Shown here piece after piece: positions 11,337 to 22,960 of a DNA stretch of 64,000 bases. The stretch spans positions 35,470,001 to 35,534,000 of the forward strand of contig JARDYH010000005.1 of NCBI GenBank assembly GCA_029215795.1, given 5' to 3'. The position numbers and the translations under genes are program-made. Positions within the stretch are counted from its first letter, which is position 1, and each line of letters starts with the position of its first letter. A model generated the notes under the pieces. It made no database searches. It was given only the letters and a program-made list of their open reading frames with translations, and was not told the origin of the DNA. The stretch is from Anniella stebbinsi. Taxonomy: Eukaryota; Chordata; Lepidosauria; Squamata; Anniellidae.

Positions 11337-11420
11337 GGGTTGTATCCAATGTTAGCCCAACTTCAGTCCCATTCATTTCAATGGGTCTACTCTGAGTAGG
11401 ACCAATATTGAATGCAATCC
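11337..11420. mobile_element. Small palindromic DNA element
   Basis: The ends GGGTTGTATCCAATGTT and (complement) GGATTGCATTCAATATT are inverted, around a central CCCATTCATTTCAATGGG. A similar, more decayed arrangement lies near 22321-22440 and a half-copy near 56036-56100. A non-autonomous DNA transposon is likely. The superfamily is not determined. Confidence 0.5.
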
Positions 11421-12589
11421 ATTGTTTTTGACCCCACATATTTTCTTGCAAGGTACCCTCCCATGGCCTCCCTAATATATTGCCACAAATGGTCCATTTT
11501 CCTGACACCAAACAACTCCTGAAATTACTACATAATGATTTTGAGGGCTTATTTTTTATTACAAGAAGATGCTACTAGATTCTGGCTGATGGGAGTGCTC
11601 TTGCTTCCTTGTCCTTCATAGGTCATAACTGTGGGTTCTACTCACTGGCTTGAATGTGGGAGCAGGCTGGCTTCATAACGAGCAATTGGGCAGAATACTG
11701 CCTGTACAGTTTCCCCTAATATCTATGGAACATTTAGGGCATTTAAAAAAAACATTAAAGTTACGAATCCAAGCCAAATATTGCCCACAACTGATACCAG
11801 ATAGCTGGCCTAGAATCCAGGCACTTCTCTTTCTGATCTCAGCATTATAACAACCCTACCGGCAGCAGATGGCACTACCCAGGTGCTCACCCACACCCAC
11901 TGGGCAGGGAAGTGATCATGAAAGAGGAGGAAACTGGGCACTGGGCACATGTATTGCATGCCATTGCCAAAAGCATCCTGATGGGAGGGGAACTGGAATT
12001 TCATGGCTCCGCACTTGTAAACATGGCTAAGCAGTGGCATTTGAGGCTCTTAGGCTCAAATACAGTCCATGGATCAGACACTGGGTGCTCAAGTGTTGAT
12101 GCTTGGTACATGGCAATGCCAATTTCAGGCTTGAGTTGTTGGACAGAGTGATTGTGGTGCGAAATAGTTGAGAGTCAAATAAGTTTTTTGGGATTGGTAC
12201 AAATATGGTCCTTACACCGACTTCAGGACTACTAAGGCTTGATTGGAAAGGAAGGTAATAGAAGTTGCAATGTCATTAGCCACTCCTACGATGGGGTCCA
12301 GTGCTGAAACTGAAGCTGTACCTGGGGTGTTATTACCAAAGAGAGCACAGCTCATGAAAATTCTTCAGCAAATCCATAAAGCTTGTATTGCTGATGGGCA
12401 AAAGCAGATGTCCTCCCCATCCTAGCGTCTAGGAACTGACAGAAAGTCCATTAGATTTGGTGTGCATAATGAAACCAGTTTGCTATAATGAAAAATCTCC
12501 TCTTCCATCTGGTGTGGCTGAGTGTGGATTTGAATCTTTCTTTTTCACAACCCACTGCAGGGGTACTGTGTCATGTGAGCATGGCATGC

Positions 12590-12746
12590 ATAGCTTTTCC
12601 TGATTTTGTCCTTGCACAACCCTGTGAGAAGGGATAGGCTAGCGACCAGCAGAAGGTCACCCGGTGAACTTTATGGTTGAATGGAACTTCGAATCTAGGT
12701 TTCCTGGTCCGAGTCCCAACACTTTATCCGCTACACCACACTATGT
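12590..12746 (-). mobile_element. Sauria/Squam1-type tRNA SINE
   Basis: On the minus strand: GTGTGGTGTAGCGGATAAAGTG (A-box region), GGACCAGGAAACCTAGATTCGAA (B-box region), GGGTGACCTTCTG and the CTTCTCACAGGGTTGTG box, in the order known for squamate Sauria SINEs. It is truncated at its 3' side and clearly diverged. Confidence 0.75.
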
Positions 12747-13289
12747 CAGGGCTGAACCATAGGCAGCATAGTTGTAAGAGGGAATCATAGTTGTGCTAGG
12801 GAATAAGCCCAACATAAGCAGGCCACAGTCAGGAATGCTGTTGACACTCAGGCAAAATTGTAACTTGGACAGGAAGTTCTTTCTGATCCTTCCTCCCTAG
12901 GAGGGCCCTGCCTAGGCAGATACTCCAGTCTGCTGTTCTGGTGACTGACCATGCAGAGCAGCGATGCACAGAGAGGATGATTGCCAGATCCAGCCCCGGC
13001 ACCTCCTGTCATACTGGTGCATCAGAAAATAAATTCTTGCAGCAGTATGGTGAAGATCACCTATGTGCTGGTGTACGCAAAAAGCTCGCCATTTGGTAGC
13101 TGGATCCTGTCCAACATTAAAACAATGTTAAAGAAAGGGTAGGATCACTTGCCCCAACATGGTGAATCCTATTGCACATGTGGATCTCTCCTGATGATGG
13201 ACATCTCCATTCACTTCAATGGAGGAAGCACACTTTTGCATGTACAAAGTAATGAGTGTACAAAGCTGCTGTCACCACTGAAATGAGCA

Positions 13290-13625
13290 CCTTCTCCCTT
13301 ACCAAACTGCCCAGTCGCTGAGGTCATCAGAGGGCATGCTCCTGGTGGTTCCACATGAACCTATGGGCCAATTGGAGTCCACAAGGAGAAGAGCCTTCAG
13401 CGTGGTGGCCCCCTTTCTGTGGAACTCCCTGCCCCTGGACGTCAGGCAGATGCCAATACTGTGTTGTTGCTGGCACCTCCTGAAAACAGCTTTATTCCAG
13501 GAAGCGTTCTTTGATTGACAGCCACAGTTTTTGTTGACATTCTGTGGTGTTTTTTTTAAAGTATAATCTTAATGGTGTTTTAATTTTTTACTGTTTTAAT
13601 TCTTATGTTCACCATTCCGGAATCT
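13290..13625 (+). pseudogene. LINE (L2/CR1-type) C-terminal fragment and 3' region
   Basis: From about 13336 the plus strand reads RRRAFSVVAPFLWNSLPLDVRQ...LLKTALFQEAFFD then a stop. This matches the final block of L2/CR1 reverse transcriptases (RAFSVVAPxLWNSLPxxVR...FKxxLKTxLFxxAF). An AT-rich 3' untranslated stretch follows to about 13625. The copy is heavily 5'-truncated. Confidence 0.75.
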
Positions 13626-13882
13626 GTTTCAGAGTTTTACATGCATCTCAAAGTAAAGATGGAGCTCTAGATCAGGGAATCTCTCAAACGTTCAGGTGTG
13701 TTTGAGCCGTGCTCAGCACTTCACATGTGATTTTGATTAAGATTTTTGATTTAGAAGCACTTGATCTAGTAAAGCAATTGCCTCCCCACTGGCTAGTCTT
13801 TCTTTTTCTTTCCTTGTTTCTTACGCATTTTAGAAATGGGGTAGGTGGGGCATGGGACTGGAGAGAGAATTGTGTCAGTGAC

Positions 13883-14044
13883 CCTGTTCAGACAACATGC
13901 TAAACTATGGTGGTTCAGCATTTTGAGCTAAACATTATGGCATAGTGTGTCATGTGAACCAACCACGGTTTAAACATGCTCACGAACCATTTGCTGCAAA
14001 AGGGTTAACAGCCTAACCATGGCTTAGCATGTTGTCTGAACAGG
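13883..14044. mobile_element. Short DNA element with TTCAGACAACATG ends
   Basis: The termini CCTGTTCAGACAACATGC and its complement match exactly over at least 18 bp. They share TTCAGACAACA with the 0.5-kb elements at 2089, 5060 and 52547 but enclose only about 120 bp, rich in AACCATGG/GTGGTT motifs. No clear target duplication. Confidence 0.75.
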
Positions 14045-14056
14045 CCCTTTATAGGG

Positions 14057-14336
14057 CAAGGGTGGGGAACTTCAGTCCTGGGGGCTAAATCTGACCTTTC
14101 GCTTCTCCTGGCTCCTCCCCCTTTCTTCCAGTCACCAATCATTTGGTGGTTTCCTATCTTTTGTGCTGTTTCCCTCCATTGCAAAGGGTTGAAATGCCCC
14201 TGCTCAGGCTTAGTGACTAAAAATAAGAGGTTTGAGTCACAATATGCGGGTATTTTTGTATTGCACCCGCCACTAGAATGCACTTCCTGAGAGCTTCTCT
14301 GAAATGGAATTCAACCCTCTGGCCCAACGAGGTTCT
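14057..14336. mobile_element. Decayed hAT-like element
   Basis: Starts CAAGGGTGGGGAACTTCAG. Inside are the AATCATTTGGTGGTTTCC and GAGAGCTTCTCTGAAATGGAATT blocks shared with 8717, 18395 and 49102. The right end is eroded, so the boundary is approximate. Confidence 0.6.
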
Positions 14337-14924
14337 GCAGCTCTTGCTGTAGGGTGTGGATGGAGGCATTTTGATATGTGTATGGTTGGTGTATTTTGGT
14401 TTCTTTAAAGGCGTCCTATGCTAAACTTTTATCTTGTGCATGTGTTCTAGTGAAAATAACTGTTTGAGAAAGTTCAGAATAGACTTGCAAATAGTTTCTA
14501 CCCCAGTTACCTGTGACAAGTACAAAGATACATCCAGATGGCCAGAATGGGTCAGCATTTGTAACCTGGAAAGAAGTTAACATTTCAGGCTGTTCATGTC
14601 TTACAAATGTTTAATGTAGGCAAGTGTGGGCAGTAAATTATTATTATTATAATTAGTAGTAGTAGTAGTATTTCAAGAGAGCTAATAACTTCAGTTGTCC
14701 TATTTGTAAGGCTGGCTCAGATAGGAGTTGCTGTTTTTTCAATTTTGGAATTGCTGCATATCCCTAGGAATTATTGGGCTGTTGTTTCTACTTTTGCCAA
14801 CTCTTGGAACTATGGTGAGAGTATGGAATTATTAGCAGCCCCCTCAATATGTGGAAGATCTAGAGTTCCCATGTGGTGCTGGCAACTGGTTCTGGTGTGT
14901 CACTGGTTAATGTGTTGTAGGGGA

Positions 14925-15061
14925 CAGAAGTGGAGAACCTGTAGCCTTCCAGTTGTTGTTGGAATGCTCCCTCCCATCATCCCTGATCAGTGGCCATGCT
15001 GGCTGGGGCTGATGGGAGTTGGAGTCCAACACCATCTGGAAGGCTGCAGGTTCTTTGGCTC
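14925..15061. mobile_element. Palindromic hAT-like MITE
   Basis: Left arm AGAACCTGTAGCCTTCCAG, centre GGCCATGCTGGCTGGGGCTG, right arm CATCTGGAAGGCTGCAGGTTCT. Same family as 31-164 and 35271-35412. Confidence 0.65.
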
Positions 15062-15077
15062 TATCCATGTCCTACCC

Positions 15078-15255
15078 CTGGGTTAGAGTGCTGTACTGGA
15101 GAGACCCGGTTACAGGTTTCCCACTGAGTGACCTTATTCCAGTCACATACTCTCAGCCCAACCAACCTCACAGGATTGTTGTGAGGATAAAAGTGGGGGA
15201 AGAGTCACCCTGAGCTCTTTGAAGGAAGGATGGGGCTTTTAAAAATGTAGTGAAT
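15078..15255 (+). mobile_element. Sauria/Squam1-type SINE, 5' part decayed
   Basis: Recognised by GTGACCTTATTCCAGTCAC, CTCAGCCCAACCAACCTCAC, GGATTGTTGTGAGGATAAA and GAGCTCTTTGAAGGAAGG, the 3' half of the family. The tRNA-like head is partly lost. Confidence 0.75.
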
Positions 15256-15634
15256 AATGCATGTAATGAAGTAAATCTAACCAAAGAACCAAGGCTGGTG
15301 CTTGCTCTTTGCTGTTGTCCATATTGCAGGTTACAGAGAGGGCAGAGCCTCCAACAGATGCCTCAGTTACAAAGTAGGCATCTTGGGCTCATCAAAACCT
15401 TGACATTCGCTCCAGTCTTGATCCAGGTTCAGGTGAAAAGGCATAGTGTACTGGGTTTGCCTGTGCCCAGAAGGCAGAGAGATAATGGGGGTTGCAATTT
15501 ATTTTATTAATAAAGTAGATCCACATAAAGAACTTATACTCCACTTTTTTCAAATGAATCACAGCAATAAATCACTAACAATAAAAAAATAATCAAAATA
15601 AAGCAATCGCCCCGAGCAAAAAATGGGATAGTCC

Positions 15635-15835
15635 AATATCGTGCAAGGACAGCAATACATAGGTGGAGGAGTAGCTTTATTGTGCATGGAGGGAAAAAAT
15701 CAGACTTTCCCCATTTCAAAATAAGATGGAAAACAGAGTGGAAGAGGCGAGATGAGCACAGGACAGGGACGACGTCATGCGAGTATCGCGCTGCAAACAC
15801 ACATACTAGGCATGGCGAGAGTGCGATAAATGGAG
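15635..15835. mobile_element. Fragment of the 6609-type DNA transposon
   Basis: Shares with 7060-7290 the ordered blocks AAGGACAGCAATACAT, TGGAGG..TAGCTTTATT, CAGACTTTCCCC, AAGATGGAAAACAGAGTGG and GGCATGGCGAGAGTGCGAT. The terminal repeat itself is missing. It keeps more CpG than the 7-kb copy. Confidence 0.6.
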
Positions 15836-16039
15836 CTCGAAAGCTGTCTGCAGCAGGAGAAGTTTGCTCATGCGGGAGTCATGGATATCTCTGCAAGTGG
15901 CTCCCCCCCCCCCCGACATTCCCATGAGTTACAAAGCAATGTAACACACACAAACCGGAAGATAAATAAATGCCAGGCTAAAACCCAGCTGTGTGTGCAG
16001 CAGTCCCATATGTGTATGTGCACACACACGCATATGCGC

Positions 16040-16043
<4 letters not shown>

Positions 16044-16071
<28 letters not shown>
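16044..16071. repeat. (GA)n microsatellite
   Basis: About 14 GA units, just after a short CA run (16018-16030). Confidence 0.95.
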
Positions 16072-16074
<3 letters not shown>

Positions 16075-17971
16075 ATCTTGGTAACCACATTGCACTGAGA
16101 TCTTGGAACGGAGAAGGAAGCTGTCTGCAACAGGAAAAGTTTTTCTTGATGACAGTAATAGAGGTGGGCAGCCAGCACAACTTGCATTTCTGTCTCTTGT
16201 TTTCATCCCCTAAGTGCATGTGGGTGGATTGGGTGGGAAGATTTCAGCCTCCCCTCCCCATATCTGGTGGTCTCAATCTCAATTGGGACCCCGCATGCTT
16301 ACACTAAGGTAAACAAAATGGTGAGGATCAGCTGCTGTTGGGAACAGTGCTCAAAAGCTTTTTTTGAAGGAAACCAGAGCTACTTTTAAATTTGATTTTA
16401 GAGCCTTTCTCATGACTTACAACTGAAAGAGCTGTGGCTTTAAAAATCATGAGAATTTCCTCTTTCTGAACCTCATGGTTTTGTATAAAATGGTGGCGCC
16501 ACTAAAAGCAGATGCACTTTAATGATTAAAATATTGTTCTATTATATATAATCACTGCATTTCAAATGCATCTCCTGATATGACTCATGCTTTTTTAAAA
16601 AATAATAAACTTAATAATATGTGCTTTTCTATTTGTTGAACTAGGTATATAAAAGAGAGGACCCTTGATGCAAAAGAAATTTCACCCCCCCACACACACT
16701 TTTACATTATCTTCTCTCTTTCCCTTCATTTGGGCTTGGTATAATACCACACAGCCCTTGTGGAAAGAAAGACATTGATGAGAATAGCAGAACTCCCAAG
16801 GTTGTGAAATCAGAACAGTAAAGATCGGGGTGACTAGGAGAAATCTAAATCGCTTACAAGTATTTCGCTTAATAAGCGAGCTGGCTTGATTTCAAGTTTT
16901 GCTGCCCCTTTCAATGCTAGAGGTCCCGCCAGCTAATTCTAATCCTGTCTGTCTACACTGCGGTGCAATTTCGCCGCCAGCAGAGCCTTAAAGAAAGCTG
17001 TGCTAGGCATCATTACTCTGCGGTGGCCAAGTTGTTTGCTTGTTTTGTTTTGAATGTGTGGTCTGAGGTCCCAGTGCAGCCTGATACTTGACTTAATATC
17101 CTGCCGTAGCCACTGCAAGCCCTTAAGGCAGCCCACAACATAGCATTACTACTAAAATGCTATTATTTTTTAGTGACGCTTCCTCCGCTCTCCCCACTCC
17201 TATTGACGGATTCCCCCCTCCCAAGAAGATGCCTGCTCCCCCCACCATCGAGTGAGACACATTGAAGGGATTATAAAAGTGTTCCCCACCTCCCTATTTA
17301 TTTCCCTGGAATGAGAAAAGGGGGAACATAAAGTAGTGGGACATGAGGACTTGAAAGCTGGGAATGCTCATTTGATGATGTGATGGGTTGGGAGGGTGGA
17401 TAGAAAGGGGGGGGGGGTGGCTTGTCTCTGTCCCAGATTTTAATCCCATTTACAGTTGTCAGCATGGCCTGACAGAGAGTCTGGGGGCAAAGGGAACAGC
17501 ATAGTCCCGAGCTGAGGATGTCAGGGCTGGGGTGGGGATGAGAAGCACCTGCCCCGATCTTAGTACCTTTGGGAGGCCTGGGGATGACAGCTGGGCCGAG
17601 ATGGCAGCAAGAACTGCCTGATTGCTGTTTGAGGCACTCCATCTGTGGAACACACGATTAGGGAGTCCAGGGAGCCCTATTGTGAGTGACAAAGACCCAG
17701 AGGCTTAAGTGGGGCTCTCAGTCCTCTGTTTTTTCCAGCCGCCGCCATCACATTACGTTTCTCAAATGGGCTGGGGAGGAAACACTGAGGCACTGTCTAA
17801 CATCACAATGCCTCTCTTTCTGATTCCTCCCCAAACGGTGGCTGACCTTTCCCACACGTCTTTAAACCTTCTTCTCAACCACGTCTTCTGGGTTGAGAAG
17901 AAACCCCTTCTCTATGAATGTTGCGCTTATGGAAAGAATGGCTTGGAAATACGATGGCCCGAGGGTACAAT
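16072..17971. other. Mostly unique noncoding stretch
   Basis: No gene or clear transposon. It contains short near-palindromes such as CGCTTAATAAGCG near 16866 and keeps scattered CpG around 16850-17110. That could mark a conserved element, but the sequence alone cannot show it. Confidence 0.35.
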
Positions 17972-18114
17972 GAGTAGAGGCTGGTGGCTCCGGTGTCAGT
18001 GGGGCGATGGATCTGCTCAGGTGCGCTGCACCTTACATAGCTCCTTTACAGCTCTGACTGAAACCTGGCGTGGATTCATCGCCCCACTGACATTGGAGCC
18101 ACCAGTCTCCACTG
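17972..18114. mobile_element. hAT-like MITE, GAGGCTGGTGGCTCC arms
   Basis: Arms of about 45 bp are inverted: GAGGCTGGTGGCTCCGGTG and GTCAGTGGGGCGATGG on the left, and their complements on the right (CCATTGACATTGG-like arm ending CCACCAGTCTCCACTG). Same family as 62586-62791, which has an 8-bp duplication. No duplication is clear here. Confidence 0.75.
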
Positions 18115-18237
18115 GATATTGCTGACGGGAGAAGATGCTTGGTTGTTGGGCACAGGTATGGTAGGTGATGCACCCTTCATCAGTCTAATTAACACAGGGG
18201 GGCAGAACTTGCCTCCCCCCAGTTCCTAGAGCACTAT

Positions 18238-18386
18238 GATCCTATCTACACTACAGCTTTAAAACGGTTTAAAACTGTTTAAATGGTTTATAACAGTTTT
18301 GAGAACTGCTGGGGCCCAGGACACACTCCATATACAGTTTTCAAAACGTTTTCAAAGTGTTTTATCCTGTGTGTGTAGATAACCTC
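18238..18386. mobile_element. Inverted-repeat element, CCTATCTACAC ends
   Basis: Left end GATCCTATCTACACTACAGC with TTTAAAACGGTTTAAAAC; right end TGTGTGTAGATAACCTC. Same family as 56325-56445 and 59118-59705. TAT flanks both sides and may be a target duplication. Confidence 0.65.
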
Positions 18387-18394
18387 TATGTCTC

Positions 18395-18650
18395 CTTTCC
18401 CTGACTGCTAGTTGTTTGGTGGTTTCCTGGCTGTTGCATATGGGTCTTTCCCATTTTAAAAGGTTGAAATGCCTCTCCTAAGGCTTAGTTACTGACAGTG
18501 AGAACATTATGCTGATATTTTTGCATTCCCCCCATCCCTTTTGGCTTTGCTCCCACCGTGTTTTGCCTTCAGCTCCGTCCATCCCTGGAATGCACTTTCC
18601 GAGAGCCTCTCCAAAATGGAACTTGGCCCTTAAGCTGAAAAAGCCCTGAA
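18395..18650. mobile_element. Decayed hAT-like element
   Basis: Contains GTTTGGTGGTTTCCTGGCTG, AAAAGGTTGAAATGCCTCTCC, GGAATGCACTTTCCGAGAGC and CAAAATGGAACTTGGCCCTT in the same order as 14057 and 49102. Its termini are not intact. Confidence 0.55.
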
Positions 18651-18780
18651 TTAAAGTCTTCATCATTTCAGCTTCTAGGGGCTGGAAGTATTAGCAGTGG
18701 GGTTTTTTATTATTTTTTTAATGCCTAGAGGTAGGTAGTTGGCATTGTAAGGCTAGTTTTACATAGCTTAAGCCAAGTGT

Positions 18781-18897
18781 AGGCAACCTGGTGCCCTGCA
18801 GATGTTTTGGACTACAACTCCCATTCTCCCTGGCCATTGGCCATGCTGGCTGGGGATTATGGGAGTTGCACTAAAAACATCTGGAGGGCACCAGGTT
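18781..18897. mobile_element. Palindromic hAT-like MITE
   Basis: AACCTGGTGCCCTGCAGATG on the left and CATCTGGAGGGCACCAGGTT on the right, around GGCCATTGGCCATGCTGGCT. Same family as 31-164. Confidence 0.75.
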
Positions 18898-19385
18898 AAG
18901 CCAATGTCCCCCTTAATCCCTTTTTGCCTTGGGAGAAACAAAAAAGTGTGTTTATGTAGAAGTTGTTTGCCTTGAGCTAGAAATGACTGTGTGCTTTGTC
19001 GACACGCTTCCCCCACACTTTCTGCAGAGGTGATGCTCCAGTCTCTTTAATGATTCAGAAAGCTGGCTTGAACTCGCCGTCTCCCGCTAGTAATGTACTT
19101 TTCCCTGCTTTCTGGTAGTATGTAGGGCCGGTTTCTCCAGCAGTTCTATATTCCAGCTGCAGGCCAAGGAAATGCAGTACTGTCCTCACTGTCCCTATTG
19201 CTGCCTGCACTTTATGTCTTTCAGACTATCTGCAGAGATTACAAATATGTATGGTTCAGGCTTCTCAGAATATCCTGGGATGGAGTGTGGGTGAATATCT
19301 ATCTATCTATCTAATCATCTTATTAAAAGAATAAAAAACAGCACAACAATAATAGCAGATATTCCTATGGAAAATGTATCCATCA

Positions 19386-19562
19386 GCCTTCCCCAACTAG
19401 TGACCTCAGTTGTATTGGACTACAACTCCCATAATCCCCCAGCCAGCATAACTGCCTCACTGTGTACAGAAGGTTTCAGAGCATTACAAGAACAACGTTT
19501 TGGAATAATGCCACGCAGCACAGATGGTTATGGGAGTTGTAGTCCAATCAATCTGAGGCTTG
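19386..19562. mobile_element. Palindromic hAT-like MITE with enlarged centre
   Basis: GGACTACAACTCCCATAATC and ATGGTTATGGGAGTTGTAGT lie in inverted orientation, about 75 bp further apart than in other copies. Confidence 0.5.
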
Positions 19563-22437
19563 TCTATATGCTCTATATACCCCATCGTGGCTGCGCAGTT
19601 GCATCCCATTGTTTATATGATGCAGCTATCAACTTGCAACCACATCATGCTATTCCATGCGAAGCTGCAGTTTTTCGATGTGTTGTTTTTACCATGACTT
19701 TTTACATTGTTCTGATGTCACCATGGTTGGTTATTCGTCTGTCAGTGGTGGCTTCAGTTCAGATTAAGAGAGTGGGAATAGTTAGGGGCAGATTCTAGCA
19801 TGCAGGGCAGGGGGTAGGGAGTGGGCTCGACAAGCCTAGTAATGCTGCCATGGCGATATTAAAGTCTGGGTTATGAAAGTAAGGACAGTTATGATGTATA
19901 AGGCATAAATTCAATGAACTGTAGCAGTGCAGGTGAGCAGCTACAAGCTTTCAAAGCTACATTGTTGCACAGAGTTGCCAGAAAACAAACAAAAAAAGGT
20001 GGGTTTTTTTGCATTTTTCAGTCCCTCAATATTTTCTGCGCATTGTCATTGTCTGGCAACAGCGCTGGGAATTTTCCTGGCTGGACATCCCGTGCTCACT
20101 TTTGCCATGTAACCCTACTGATGCTACTTTGCAGCAGGGATGCTGTGGGGTTTGGGGAAAATCAGTAGGCAAGGCGGCATCATTTAGATGCCCCCCTGGA
20201 GGGTACCAGGTTGGGGAAGGCTGATATATCCCCTCTGAGGTACAGTCAGTGGCCCTTTGAATGCTGCATAAGTACAGGTTCCATTTCCACCTTGCCCTTC
20301 ACTGCACACAGGTATCCTTGGGTCGCAATGCTCAGCCCCATCCAGGGAGAGGAAGCTCTCATTGATCGATGTGTTATGCTGGCACTCTTGGATTGGAGTC
20401 CTACTCCAGCACAACCAAACTGGGCTGCAGGGAAATGTAACCACTTACACTTCGTCGCCAGATTACTGAGGCATCTGGGCAGACTGCATGGCACTATTCC
20501 CAAAATGTTGCTCCTGTAATGCTCCGAAACCTTCTTTAAATACTGAGGCTACCTTTTGCCTTCTCCTGTAGCTTGTGGTTTGATTTGCTTGTGCAAGTCA
20601 ACTGGAGTTATGTGTGTACTAGCAACTGTTATGCAGTTCACTTACCCTTTGCTGGAGGCATTACTTTGTTTAAGGTATGGGTTGACTAAGTTGATCTGTA
20701 GTGGATGGCGATATATAGGATCCTGGCATTTGATGCTGAAGGTCCTTCTGGTATCCTCTGCTTCAGGGCTGAGGAACCTGTGGCCCTCCAGATGGTGTTG
20801 GTCTACAACTCCCATTATCCCTGACTGTTGGCCATGCTTTCTGGGGCTGATGGGAACTGTAGCCCAACTGCATCTGGAAGGAACACCCAGGTGTGTAGGA
20901 CATCCTTTGAGATGCCTCTGTTTGTTCTTAGCTTATACACATCCTGCCTGTAGGGAAGCACTAAAGGAAGGATGCAGTCAGGCTTATGTTAAGCAGCTTT
21001 GAGTAATTCATCTGTTTGCTGCGTCTCCAGGTTTGTAAAAGTTTATGGGGCTTTTCTACTCTCATTAAAAATATATGTATCTGCTCTGCCATCTTGCCTC
21101 TGAAATGCCTGGGAATAAATCTTATCTCTATGAAGGATGGGCATGCGGGTGCAGAGTACATGACGCTAGATGTGATTGAAATAAAACTGCACTTGATAAT
21201 ATTACTTCTGTGTTGACTTGATCTCCCAATGTTCTGTACATGCAGGGATTGGGGTTTGTGCGTTTTTGAGTACATACAGTCCTGATGTTTCCATTTCCAT
21301 TAATATGCCAAGTTACATTTTTTCCCTAGTGCCTGTGTTCTTACTAATGCATTGCTCAGCACACCACATCCTCCATGTGCAAGTCCATTAAAGCAATATT
21401 AAATTTTAAAGCTTATGCATAGGCTGGGGGGTGGAATCCAAAGTACATCTTGGCCAAGTATTGTTATGCAAGTCAGCTGTGTGTTTAAGGTCTCATTCCT
21501 CATGGCTGCCCTATTGTCCAGGGGAGGGTACGGTCTCTATAGGAACAGTGCCAGCTGGCTAGCTAGCTAAGACAATGTCTGTTTTTTCTTACCGTAACAG
21601 CATTGTGCTATGATGACAGTCAGGTTTCCAAATGGCTGGAAACCACTCTAGAATTACTGTGTGTTACAGCACTGTATTTTTCTGCCGCGCAACCACTATC
21701 ACTGTTATCAGCTAGGCAAATGTTTCCAGTAACCTGGAGAGAGAATATAGTTTGTTTACTTTTTCCAAAAGAGTTGACGTCCGTTTGAAAGAGGAATTAC
21801 TACTTGCGAGATGTACGCTCCTTTTACTTCTTCTTGTTACGCAGGATTTTTCAGGATTTTTGCATTTTCACAAAGCATCTGTTTAACCCAAGGTGACAGT
21901 GGGGCAAAAGGTGTGTGCGTACACCTTCAGAAGTGAAGCCTCTCTCAAATCACGTTCAATTTAATCGTCTATATATTAAGCTATGTCTAAGATTTTTGCT
22001 ACAGGTATAATATCAGGTAATAACGTTCCTCATTATAGGCATTATCCCGCCACGTCTTCCATATTGGAGATTTCAAAATATAAAATAACACTGAATATCC
22101 ACATTTACACCTAGTCATCCATCACCCATTTTGGTCTACTCTGTAGAACAGTAGATTATTGGGGGGGGGGGGGGAGAAACATGGGCAAACTGAAACAAAA
22201 GAGAATATGGAGTAGAACCCAGCGGTCTGGCTTGCTTGAATCAATATCCATAGTTGTAGTATAGTTTGATAGAGCACAGACCCTTTGGAGACCTATTTAG
22301 AAACACAAGTTTGAACACTGTGAGTTGAATCCAGACTAAGTTAGTTGCACTTAGTTCCCATTGAAATTGATAAGATTTAAGTCATGATGAACTTAACCCA
22401 TTGATTTCAAAGCTACCCATGTTGAACTAACATAGAC
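19563..22437. other. Mostly noncoding stretch with MITE scraps
   Basis: Apart from a half-palindrome at 20190-20223, a hAT-like palindrome at 20764-20890 and a decayed palindrome near 22321, I see no supported gene, RNA or transposon. Confidence 0.35.
20764..20890. mobile_element. Palindromic hAT-like MITE
   Basis: CAGGGCTGAGGAACCTGTGG and GTCTACAACTCCCATTATCC on the left; GGGGCTGATGGGAACTGTAG and CATCTGGAAGGAAC on the right. Confidence 0.6.
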
Positions 22438-22516
22438 CTGGTTCAGACGACACAACAACCCATGAGGGTATTTGCCAGTTGGGCAAGATATAAATCTAAT
22501 GAATGAATGAATGATC
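22438..22516 (+). mobile_element. Fragment of TTCAGACA-type DNA element next to a LINE tail
   Basis: GGTTCAGACGACACAACAACCC resembles a terminus of the 13883/52547 group. It is followed by TTGGGCAAGATATAAATCTA and a (ATGA)n tail, which looks like a LINE 3' end. Both pieces are short. Confidence 0.4.
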
Positions 22517-22876
22517 GATCCACAGATCCGTGTTTGGGTTAAGAGATGCCAAGAGCATTTCTTCGTTCAAGACAGTTACACTCCCTGAATCAACAACCAT
22601 AGTTTGGAAAGCTCACTGTCCATTTTCTTTTCCAAAAAGTAATTGCCTTTGTCCACTCCAAGCAGACATGGCCTGCAATTGAATACTGGGGGCAGGCTTT
22701 GGAAGGCAATACTGAAGATTTTCAGCACTATTACAGGCCATAACTGCATGCTATGCCTACCTTGGGGCTCCTACTAAAAACAGCATGCCCAAATTAAGTT
22801 CTCATAATATGTAGGAATACCCTTTCTGGAAAATAAATAAATAAATTGTTTGGTTCTGGACCTTACAGTAGTCTAT

Positions 22877-22960
22877 CCGAACTTGGTGTCTTCCAGCTGG
22901 TTAGGGATGATGGGAGTTAGAGTCCAAAACATCTGTAGGGTACCAGGTTGGGGAAAGCTG
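22877..22960. mobile_element. Palindromic hAT-like MITE, left arm shortened
   Basis: Right arm GATGATGGGAGTTAGAGTCC through TACCAGGTTGGGGAAAGCTG is clear; the left arm keeps only AACTTGGTGTCTTCCAG. Confidence 0.6.

Noticed and set aside
15868..16206. Frames with serine-leucine or arginine-glutamate runs
   Set aside because: Translations of the GA microsatellite; no coding signal outside the repeat.
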